Shown in pieces: positions 7,455 to 12,424 of a DNA stretch of 12,424 nucleotides. The stretch lies in contig CAZMGD010000116.1 of NCBI GenBank assembly GCA_964565705.1, forward strand, positions 1 to 12,424, read 5' to 3'. The first letter of the stretch is position 1. Each line of letters opens with the position of its first letter. The position numbers and the translations under genes are program-made. The DNA is from CAZMGD01 sp964565705. Its GTDB lineage: Bacteria; Actinomycetota; Acidimicrobiia; Acidimicrobiales; Ilumatobacteraceae. The notes below the pieces were generated by a model that worked only from the letters and a program-made list of their open reading frames with translations, was not told where the DNA came from and did no database searches.

Positions 7455-7850
7455 ATGAACAAAGCAACTGACAACGACCGGATCGAGCGGTTCAAGGCGG
7501 ATGTCGCCAGCGGCCAGCAGAAGACCTCGGGCAGCGCGGCGGGTGAGAAGGCAGCCGCGACCCTGGGCATCGTGCTGATGGTCATCGGGGTCGTGCTGTC
7601 GTTCGGCATGTACATCCAGTCGAGCAACGAGGAGGTCGGTGGTGGCACCACCAACGAGATCCTCATCGCTCAGATGAATCAGAACCAGCAGCAGACCCTG
7701 GCGATCGCCGGCGTCGGCATCATCTTCCTCGGCGCTGCGCTCTTCCTGCGCTCCGCCCTGATGCGATTCTGGAGGTTCTGGATGTTGCGCCAGCTGTACC
7801 AGAACCGCGCCGACCTCGACGAGATCGTCGCCGCGATCAAGGACCGCTGA
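7455..7850 (+). CDS. Small two-helix membrane protein of unknown function
   Basis: A 131-residue protein I do not recognise. It has a charged N-terminus (about 1-32), a hydrophobic helix at about 33-54, a Gln/Asn-rich stretch MNQNQQQ before a second helix at about 81-103, and a basic/aromatic C-terminus (RFWRFWMLRQLYQNR) that probably lies on the cytosolic side with the N-terminus. The ATG at 7455 lies seven bases after the livF stop. An in-frame GTG at 7440 overlaps the livF end and would add five residues, and neither has a strong SD. Its position as the last gene of the transporter operon, directly before a hairpin terminator, suggests an accessory role at the membrane with the importer, but this rests on position only. 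Confidence 0.75.
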   Translation: MNKATDNDRIERFKADVASGQQKTSGSAAGEKAAATLGIVLMVIGVVLSFGMYIQSSNEEVGGGTTNEILIAQMNQNQQQTLAIAGVGIIFLGAALFLRSALMRFWRFWMLRQLYQNRADLDEIVAAIKDR

Positions 7851-7861
7851 CGCGATCCTGC

Positions 7862-7911
7862 GTTCTCGGTCGGTTTCTGGTCGCTGGAGCGACCAGAAAC
7901 CGACCGAGAAC
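7862..7911. terminator. Bidirectional hairpin between convergent genes
   Basis: A perfect inverted repeat with 24-bp arms (7862-7885 and 7888-7911) separated by only two bases; the real loop would be about four to six bases around CTGGAG. It lies 12 bases after the stop of the small membrane protein (+) and 7 bases beyond the stop of the dehydrogenase gene (-). There is no T-tract on either side, so it is either an actinobacterial-type terminator without a U-run, an mRNA 3'-end stabiliser, or a palindromic intergenic repeat. Its position between convergent stops favours termination for both operons. Confidence 0.8.
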
Positions 7912-7917
7912 CGGGGG

Positions 7918-8715
7918 TCAGGGCTCGTCGCTGAGGTCGGGCGCCCAGGCGGAGCCGTTGATGTGGCTGCCGCCGTCCACGAACAGCGTGTTGCCGGTCA
8001 GGTAGCGGCAGTCGTCGCTGGCGAGGAACAGCGCCACCGGTGAGATGTCCTCGTAGGGGTCGCCGATGTAGCCCATCGGGTTCGCCGCGTCGGCCGACGC
8101 GATCAGCTCCGGGTGCTCGCCCATCACGCGGAGGAACGACGCCGACTTGGCGGCGGGGCAGATCATGTTGATCACGATGCCCGTGCCCGCCCACTCGCGA
8201 GCTGCGGTGCGGGAGGCGGCGCGCAGCGCCTCCTTCGACGAGTTGTACTCCACCGTGCCCATGTGCGCGTTGACGCCGTTCAGCGAGCAGATGTTGACGA
8301 TCCGCCCGTAGCCCTTCGCCTTCATGACCGGGAACGCGTGCTGCATCGCCCACAGCGGACCCCGGAAGCCGATCGCGAGCCCGTGGTCGATCAGCGCGTC
8401 GGTCTTCAGCTCGACCTTGCTGAGCTTGCCCCCGCCCCAGGCGTTGTTGACGAGGATGTCGACGGTGCCGAACCGTTCCACCGCGGCGTCGATCATCGCC
8501 AGGTTGTCCTCCTTGCGGCCGACGTCGGTGCGGACGAACAGCGTCTCGGCGCCGGTCTCCTCCGCGAGGCGCGCCGCGGTGGCACGGCCGAGCTCTTCGT
8601 TCAGCTCGGCGACGACGACGCTGGCACCTTCCTCGGCATAGCGGCGGGCGATGCCGGCGCCGATGCCCTCGCCGCTGCCGGTGATGATCGCGACACGCTG
8701 ATCCAGACGACCCAT
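7918..8715 (-). CDS. SDR-family short-chain dehydrogenase/reductase
   Basis: A 265-residue soluble NAD(P)-dependent oxidoreductase of the classical SDR type. The Rossmann glycine motif TGSGEGIG lies at residues 12-19, Glu37 ends the second strand (an acidic residue here usually favours NAD over NADP), and NNAWGG (90-95) replaces the usual NNAG. Ser144, Tyr157 and Lys161 (YNSSK) form the catalytic triad with normal spacing, and VDGG lies near the C-terminus. The fourth tetrad residue, usually Asn in a VNLxG-type segment, appears to be Gly116 in LAIGFRGP. The substrate is unknown. The start CAT at 8713-8715 is supported by an SD, GAAGGGGAA on the minus strand, about six bases upstream. The gene diverges from a MarR-type regulator whose probable operator covers its promoter. 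Confidence 0.93.
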   Translation of the reverse strand: MGRLDQRVAIITGSGEGIGAGIARRYAEEGASVVVAELNEELGRATAARLAEETGAETLFVRTDVGRKEDNLAMIDAAVERFGTVDILVNNAWGGGKLSKVELKTDALIDHGLAIGFRGPLWAMQHAFPVMKAKGYGRIVNICSLNGVNAHMGTVEYNSSKEALRAASRTAAREWAGTGIVINMICPAAKSASFLRVMGEHPELIASADAANPMGYIGDPYEDISPVALFLASDDCRYLTGNTLFVDGGSHINGSAWAPDLSDEP

Positions 8716-8763
8716 GCGGATTCCCCTTCGTTCGACAGCGCGGCCCTACCACGCCGAAGTCGT

Positions 8764-8787
8764 GAACAATGTTAGGTAACTATGTTC
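8764..8787. promoter_or_regulatory. Palindromic operator in SDR/MarR intergenic region
   Basis: A 24-bp palindrome GAACA-N2-GTTA-N2-TAAC-N2-TGTTC, centred between 8775 and 8776, with 18 of 24 positions symmetric; all mismatches fall in the three two-base spacers. Size and symmetry suit a dimeric winged-helix MarR protein, and the gene for one begins 36 bases away. It covers the predicted -10 of the dehydrogenase promoter and sits at about -59 to -36 of the predicted regulator transcript. Direct repression of the dehydrogenase and weaker self-control of the regulator are inferred. Confidence 0.75.
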
Positions 8788-8797
8788 GGGAGAGCAA
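8769..8797 (-). promoter_or_regulatory. Predicted promoter of the SDR gene
   Basis: Read on the minus strand, TTGCTC (8797-8792) and TAACAT (8774-8769) are separated by exactly 17 bases. The -10 matches TATAAT at four positions and the -35 matches TTGACA at three. The transcript would start near 8761 and carry a leader of about 46 bases with the SD. The -10 and most of the spacer lie inside the palindrome at 8764-8787, as expected for a repressible promoter. Confidence 0.55.
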
Positions 8798-8810
8798 GCG
8801 TCACGCTCGG

Positions 8811-8816
8811 TAGAGT
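8811..8816 (+). promoter_or_regulatory. -10 box of MarR gene, likely leaderless transcript
   Basis: TAGAGT fits TANNNT and ends six bases before the GTG start at 8823, so the transcript is expected to begin at or within a base of the start codon. No SD precedes the GTG. Leaderless mRNAs with this geometry are common in actinobacteria. No good -35 is seen; the position falls just beyond the operator palindrome. Confidence 0.55.
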
Positions 8817-8822
8817 CCGGGT

Positions 8823-9278
8823 GTGCGGCGAACGGAGGCGTTGGAGCAGATCGAGCGGTCGCTGGGCACGATCGGGCGTGTCGGCTCGAGTGTCAGCGCC
8901 GCTCGGCGCCGCGCCGCGCAGGCCGGGGTCGACGTCTCCGCGCCGGGCATGGGCATCCTCGGCGTGCTGGATCGGGCTTCGCCGCAACGCGTCTCCACCC
9001 TCGCGCGGCAGGCTGGCATGGTGAACACGCTCGCGAGCCGCGAGCTGCGTTCGCTCGAGGCTGCGGGCTACGTGCAGCGCTCGACCGACGCGTCCGACGG
9101 TCGCGCCGTGGTGGTGTCGCTGACGCGGGCCGGCCGCGACGCCTACCACCGCCTGCGTGCGGCCTCGGTCGAGGCCGCGGCGGATGCGCTCGGCACATGG
9201 TCCGCAGCTGACCTCGTGCACCTCGCCCGCCTGCTCGCACGACTCGCCGACGACTTCAGTGCGTCAGCGGGTCGATGA
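8823..9278 (+). CDS. MarR-family transcriptional regulator
   Basis: A 151-residue winged helix-turn-helix protein. The DNA-binding domain spans about 45-102: helix-turn-helix around QRVSTLARQAGMVNTLASRE (recognition helix about 66-80) and a wing with DASDGRAVVVSLT (89-101), the D-x-R wing signature of MarR proteins. Helices at both ends (about 1-35 and 105-147) would form the dimer interface. The GTG at 8823 is chosen because a -10 box lies six bases upstream and no SD is visible. The gene is divergent from the dehydrogenase and shares with it a 24-bp palindrome, so it is probably a repressor released by a small ligand, perhaps a substrate of the dehydrogenase. Its 3' end overlaps the end of the MFS gene on the other strand by 23 bases. 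Confidence 0.9.
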   Translation: MRRTEALEQIERSLGTIGRVGSSVSAARRRAAQAGVDVSAPGMGILGVLDRASPQRVSTLARQAGMVNTLASRELRSLEAAGYVQRSTDASDGRAVVVSLTRAGRDAYHRLRAASVEAAADALGTWSAADLVHLARLLARLADDFSASAGR

Positions 9279-10524
9279 AGTCGTCGGGCTGGAGGCGACG
9301 CAGGTCGCACCACCACGCCAGTGCGAACGCTGTCACCGCGCTCAGCAGCAGCACCCACCGGGCGCCGATCGCATCGATGATCGGTCCGAACAGCAGGCCA
9401 CCGATCGTGACGGTGCCGCCGAACGCCATGATCCACAGCGGCATCACGCTCGCCCGTTCGCTGTCGTGCAGGTTCTGCTGGAACAACGTCGCCATCGCCG
9501 TGATCGTCACGAAGTAGAAGATCCCGAGCAGGAACACGGTCGGGAACGCGGGCCCGACGTCGCGCAGCAGCGCGAACACGGTCATGAACACGCCGAACCC
9601 GGCGAACCCGGCAACGATCAGCCGCCGCCGGTCGATGGTGCGCAGCACGGTGGACACGGCGAGCGCACCGAGCAGGGCACCGAACCCCCACACCGCGTAC
9701 AGCCACTTGTAGGTCGTGCCCTCGGGGTCGAGATCGAGGTTGCGGCGGATCACCGACGGGTAGAGAGCCACGAACACGAGGCCGACGAAGGAGAAGAAGA
9801 ACAGCGTCGTCAAGAGGCGCGACAGCGAGCGGCGACCACGTGCGATCTGCCATCCGATGAGCGCCCGCCGCCAGCCCTGAGCACCGCCGTGGCGGGCGGC
9901 CTTGGGCACGGTGATCACGACGAGGATCGCGATGAGGAACAGGAAGCTGAACGAGTTGACGACGAAGATCTGCGACGTCGTCACCCCCCAGACGCCGAGC
10001 ACCGCGGCGATCGCCGGGCCGGCCACGCGGCTGCCGTTCATCATCACCGAGTTGAGGCTGACGGCGCCGTCCAGGTCGCGGCGGTCGACCATCAGTGGCA
10101 TGCTGGCCTGTGACGCGGGCGCATTCAACGCGTTGCCGATCCCGACTGCGAGCTGGGCGGCGAAGATCGCCCAGAGGTTCGCCTGACGTGCGACGCACCA
10201 CGCCAGCACGAGGCACATGACCGCCTGCTCGGTCTGGCAGAAGATCAGCCACGGCTTCGGTCGCACTCGATCGGCGATCAGTCCGCCGGGGATGGCGAGC
10301 AGCAGCAGCGGGCCGAGCTGGGCGAACACGAGGATCGACACCCACGTCGCCGAGTGCGTGCGCTGCTCGATGTATGCCGGGAGCGCGAGGTTCTGCATCC
10401 AGGTGCCGATCGACGACAGGAACAGGCCGATCCAGAACCACCGGAAGTCGCGATATGCGAAGGCCGCCCGGGCGCTGCCGGGCGGGTAGGGATGTGTGGT
10501 TGTGACGGTCACGGTGCCGCTCAC
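9256..10524 (-). CDS. MFS_3-type major facilitator exporter
   Basis: A 422-residue membrane transporter resembling the MFS_3 / EntS-like efflux group. AFAYRDFRWFWIGLFLSSIG followed by TWMQ marks the first helix of this group, GGLIADRVRPK is the motif-A loop between helices 2 and 3, and about ten to twelve hydrophobic segments follow to a hydrophilic end after AWWCDLRRLQ. Such proteins export siderophores, macrolides or other small molecules with the proton gradient, but the substrate is not predictable here. The GTG at 10524 is taken as start, with GGGG eight bases upstream. A second GTG at 10512 would shorten the protein by four residues and is equally possible. The frame stays open far upstream, but that part lies opposite the kinase and is not coding. 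It diverges from a two-component system, which may regulate it. Confidence 0.88.
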   Translation of the reverse strand: MSGTVTVTTTHPYPPGSARAAFAYRDFRWFWIGLFLSSIGTWMQNLALPAYIEQRTHSATWVSILVFAQLGPLLLLAIPGGLIADRVRPKPWLIFCQTEQAVMCLVLAWCVARQANLWAIFAAQLAVGIGNALNAPASQASMPLMVDRRDLDGAVSLNSVMMNGSRVAGPAIAAVLGVWGVTTSQIFVVNSFSFLFLIAILVVITVPKAARHGGAQGWRRALIGWQIARGRRSLSRLLTTLFFFSFVGLVFVALYPSVIRRNLDLDPEGTTYKWLYAVWGFGALLGALAVSTVLRTIDRRRLIVAGFAGFGVFMTVFALLRDVGPAFPTVFLLGIFYFVTITAMATLFQQNLHDSERASVMPLWIMAFGGTVTIGGLLFGPIIDAIGARWVLLLSAVTAFALAWWCDLRRLQPDDFIDPLTH

Positions 10525-10555
10525 GTGCTGTACCCCGCGGTCGAAGCGCTGGCCG

Positions 10556-10561
10556 AGGCTA
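10556..10561 (-). promoter_or_regulatory. Possible -10 box of MFS gene
   Basis: TAGCCT on the minus strand fits TANNNT and would start a transcript near 10549, giving a leader of about 25 bases before the GTG at 10524. No -35 is recognisable. It is supported only by pattern and position. Confidence 0.25.
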
Positions 10562-10570
10562 CCGGTGGCG

Positions 10571-10588
10571 GGTGGGGCTGGCCCCACC
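10571..10588. repeat. Short inverted repeat in MFS/kinase intergenic region
   Basis: GGTGGGGC-TG-GCCCCACC is a perfect 8-bp inverted repeat lying in the 135 bases between the divergent MFS and kinase starts, just upstream of the possible MFS -10. It could be an operator for the adjacent response regulator or another factor. GC-rich palindromes also occur by chance in such DNA. Confidence 0.4.
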
Positions 10589-10632
10589 TCACGACGCCAG
10601 CGGGCTCCACTGGCCTGCCCCGGTGACGTCGC

Positions 10633-10638
10633 TACCGT
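10633..10638 (+). promoter_or_regulatory. Possible -10 box of kinase/regulator operon
   Basis: TACCGT fits TANNNT and would place the transcript start near 10645, 15 bases before the kinase ATG and just upstream of its SD GGAGA (10650-10654). The -35 region is not convincing. Confidence 0.35.
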
Positions 10639-10659
10639 CGAATCCGTGCGGAGACCACA

Positions 10660-11709
10660 ATGATCCACATCGCCACGACACGGAACGTCGACCCGCTGGT
10701 TGCCCGCCGCCTGCGCACTGCGCTCACGGTGACCCTGATCGCCTACGGCGGGATCCTCGGCATGCTCGTCGTCATCTGGGGCCTGACCGGGCAGGGAACG
10801 TTCTGGCCGATCTGGCCGGCACTCGGGCTCGGCCTGCCGATCGCCGTGTTCGCTTGGGTCACGTGGGTGTGGCAGGACTCGCGACGGCAACGGGTCAGCC
10901 TCGGGTTCACGATCACCGCCGGTGTGTTCGGCGCGATCGTGCTGTTCCTCTGCGCGATCTGGCTCGTCACGGGCGCCGACACATACTTCTGGCCGTTCTG
11001 GCCGGCGCTCGGGTTCGGCACGATCCTGCTCGTGATCTACGCCGCCACGCGGGTGGTCCGCCCGAACGCCGAGCTGGCCGAGCGAGTCGAGACGCTCACC
11101 ACGACCCGCACCGAGGCGATCAACGCCCAGGAGGCCGAGCTGCGCCGCATCGAGCGCGACCTCCACGACGGCGCCCAGGCCCGCCTCGTCGCGCTGGGGA
11201 TGACGATCGGGATGGCCGAGCAGAAGCTCGCCACCGACCCGGAGGGGGCGCGGCGGTTGCTCGCCGAAGCGCGAGGTGGCGCGCAGGAGGCACTCGGGGA
11301 GCTGCGTGACCTGGCTCGCGGCATCCACCCACCGGTCCTGCAGGATCGCGGGCTGGAGGCGGCGGTGCGCGAGCTCGCGGTGCGGTCCCCGATCGACGTG
11401 CACGTCGTCGCCGCCACCGACCGCCTTCCCCCGGCGGTCGAGAGTGCGGCGTACTTCGTCGTCGCCGAGGCGCTCGCCAACGCCCAGAAGCACGCCGACC
11501 CGAGCCGGATCGACGTCCGCCTCGAACGGATCGGGGCGGTGCTGTCGGTGGAGATCGTCGACGACGGCCGCGGGGGAGCGGATCCCGACGCCGGCTCGGG
11601 TCTGGGCGGCCTGCGCAAGCGGGTCGAGGCACTCGACGGTTCCCTGCGGGTCGCCAGCCCCCCGGGTGGGCCCACGGTCGTGCGAGCGGAGTTGCCGTGC
11701 GGGTGGTGA
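10660..11709 (+). CDS. NarL-system sensor histidine kinase, HisKA_3 type
   Basis: A 349-residue membrane histidine kinase. Four hydrophobic helices occupy about 20-130 and are arranged as two similar two-helix units, each ending in FWPxWPALGxG (48-58 and 110-120). A coiled-coil-like linker (about 135-160) leads to the HisKA_3 dimerisation helix with ERDLHDGAQARL and phospho-acceptor His169. The HATPase domain shows the N-box with Asn274 in EALANAQKH, DDGRGG (301-306) and GSGLGGLRKRV (312-322). There is no large extracytoplasmic domain, so the signal is probably sensed in or at the membrane, as in LiaS/DesK-like kinases. The ATG at 10660 follows GGAGA by five bases. The regulator gene overlaps its end by 13 bases. 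The signal is unknown. Confidence 0.93.
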   Translation: MIHIATTRNVDPLVARRLRTALTVTLIAYGGILGMLVVIWGLTGQGTFWPIWPALGLGLPIAVFAWVTWVWQDSRRQRVSLGFTITAGVFGAIVLFLCAIWLVTGADTYFWPFWPALGFGTILLVIYAATRVVRPNAELAERVETLTTTRTEAINAQEAELRRIERDLHDGAQARLVALGMTIGMAEQKLATDPEGARRLLAEARGGAQEALGELRDLARGIHPPVLQDRGLEAAVRELAVRSPIDVHVVAATDRLPPAVESAAYFVVAEALANAQKHADPSRIDVRLERIGAVLSVEIVDDGRGGADPDAGSGLGGLRKRVEALDGSLRVASPPGGPTVVRAELPCGW

Positions 11710-12347
11710 TCGCCGAGGACCTCGCGCTGCTGCGCGACGGTCTGACCCGGCTCCTGCGCGACAACGACGTCGAGGTCGTCGCCGCGGTGGACAACGGCGC
11801 CGACCTCGTGCGTGAGGTCGAGCGTGAGCGTCCCGATGTCGCGATCGTCGACATCCGTCTGCCGCCGACGTTCCGCGACGAGGGCTTGCGCGCTGCACTG
11901 GAGGTCCGCGCCAAGGTGCCCACCACGGCGATCCTGGTCGTGTCGCAGTACGTCGAGCAGACCTACGCGGCCGAGCTGCTCGCCGACGGCCGGGCAGGCG
12001 TCGGCTACCTCTTGAAGGACCGCATCTTCAACGTGTCCGAGTTCGTCGGCGCCGTGCGCCGAGTCGCCGAGGGTGGCACCGCCCTCGATCCCGAGGTGGT
12101 GGCCCAGTTGTTCTCCCGCCGGCGCAAGGGTGGCGCCATCGACGACCTGACCGACCGCGAGCGCGAGGTGCTCGGCTTGATGGCCGAGGGCAAGTCGAAC
12201 GCGGCCATCGCCGAGTCCCTCATGCTCTCGCTCGGCGCGGTCGAGAAGCACATCGCCAACATCTTCGCCAAGCTCGGCCTCACCCCGTCGAGCAACGACC
12301 ACCGTCGAGTGCTCGCCGTCCTCGCCTACCTCCAGTCCCAGGGCTGA
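11697..12347 (+). CDS. NarL/LuxR-family response regulator
   Basis: A 216-residue DNA-binding response regulator, cognate of the kinase just upstream. The receiver domain (1-120) has acidic Glu7-Asp8, phospho-acceptor Asp52 in VDIRLPP, Ser83 at the Thr/Ser switch position and Lys107 in LLKDR. The C-terminal LuxR-type helix-turn-helix spans about 150-196, with LTDREREVLGLMAEGKSN and the recognition part AVEKHIANIFAKLGL. It is of full length. The GTG at 11697 is chosen for the GGAG at 11688-11691; GTG codons at 11703 and 11706 are also in frame but would cut into the first beta strand. The 13-base overlap with the kinase gene means the two are translated from one mRNA. Possible targets are the divergent MFS gene and its own operon. 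Confidence 0.94.
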   Translation: MRVVIAEDLALLRDGLTRLLRDNDVEVVAAVDNGADLVREVERERPDVAIVDIRLPPTFRDEGLRAALEVRAKVPTTAILVVSQYVEQTYAAELLADGRAGVGYLLKDRIFNVSEFVGAVRRVAEGGTALDPEVVAQLFSRRRKGGAIDDLTDREREVLGLMAEGKSNAAIAESLMLSLGAVEKHIANIFAKLGLTPSSNDHRRVLAVLAYLQSQG

Positions 12348-12424
12348 CGCCTCCGGAACTTGCGGTCGAATCGCGCCTGGTTCGGGTCGGATGTGACCGC
12401 AGGTTCGGGCGCCTCCGGAACTTG
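12348..12424. repeat. 15-bp direct repeat pair at the window end
   Basis: CGCCTCCGGAACTTG occurs at 12348-12362, directly after the response-regulator stop, and again at 12410-12424, with a period of 62 bases. The second copy runs into the window edge, so a longer tandem array or a longer repeat unit cannot be excluded. GGTTCGGG also occurs twice between them (12379-12386 and 12402-12409). No coding frame is seen in these bases. Confidence 0.65.
12356..12406 (+). terminator. Imperfect hairpin after the response regulator
   Basis: GAACTTGCGGTC (12356-12367) pairs with GACCGCAGGTTC (12395-12406) over 12 bases with one T-G wobble, around a 27-base loop. Its place 9 bases after the stop suits a terminator or mRNA 3'-end structure, but there is no T-run and the large loop is unusual. 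It overlaps the direct repeats, so it may instead belong to a palindromic intergenic repeat. Confidence 0.4.

Noticed and set aside
8113..8775. A 220-codon + strand frame opposite the SDR gene.
   Set aside because: The SDR frame on the minus strand has a full set of family motifs, an SD and a promoter; the other frame has none.
10525..11898. Upstream continuation of the MFS reading frame on the minus strand.
   Set aside because: It lies opposite the kinase gene, has no conserved motif, and the MFS family begins at the first helix near 10450. GTG starts at 10524 or 10512 fit the family length.
1..12424. Search for a defence system, CRISPR array, insertion sequence, phage or toxin-antitoxin genes.
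   Set aside because: All substantial genes are explained by transport, oxidoreductase and regulatory families; no nuclease, transposase, integrase, spacer array or small toxin-antitoxin pair is visible.

Overview
The window is high-GC DNA from one ordinary-looking chromosome segment. The genes are tightly packed and GC-rich at third positions. GTG starts, TANNNT-type -10 boxes and one likely leaderless mRNA point to an actinobacterium. The Thr/Ala-rich lipoprotein linkers and the fused Liv permease suggest the Acidimicrobiia/Ilumatobacter neighbourhood, but that is inference without a database search. I see no transposase, integrase, phage gene, CRISPR array, tRNA or rRNA.

Region 1 (1-432) is the 3' end of a ferritin-like di-iron protein gene. 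Region 2 (about 462-7850) is a complete branched-chain-amino-acid-type (HAAT family) ABC importer cassette on the + strand. It holds two tandemly duplicated substrate-binding lipoproteins, a single-chain LivH-LivM permease with an extra C-terminal membrane extension, the ATPases LivG and LivF, and a small two-helix membrane protein of unknown role. Each binding-protein gene has its own conserved leader (-10 box, CGGCGC, CTGGGGGAG, then the SD). The genes from the second binding protein to the small protein are coupled or nearly abutting and look like one operon. The transported substrate cannot be read from the sequence.

A 24-bp perfect hairpin (7862-7911) separates this operon from a convergent short-chain dehydrogenase gene (minus, 7918-8715). 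The dehydrogenase diverges from a MarR-family regulator gene (8823-9278). Their intergenic region carries a 24-bp palindrome that covers the predicted -10 box of the dehydrogenase promoter, so the regulator probably represses the dehydrogenase. This is the clearest regulatory inference in the window.

Region 4 holds an MFS_3-type exporter (minus, 9256-10524) divergent from a NarL/LiaR-type two-component system (histidine kinase 10660-11709, response regulator 11697-12347). The MFS gene overlaps the end of the MarR gene by 23 bp, tail to tail. The kinase has an internally duplicated two-helix membrane sensor. After the response regulator the last 77 bases hold a 15-bp direct repeat and an imperfect hairpin cut by the window edge.

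I found no clearly new biological system. The most checkable points are the SDR/MarR operator, the ten cysteines conserved in both binding proteins, the permease extension plus downstream small membrane protein, the substituted catalytic Asn in the dehydrogenase, and the kinase sensor duplication.
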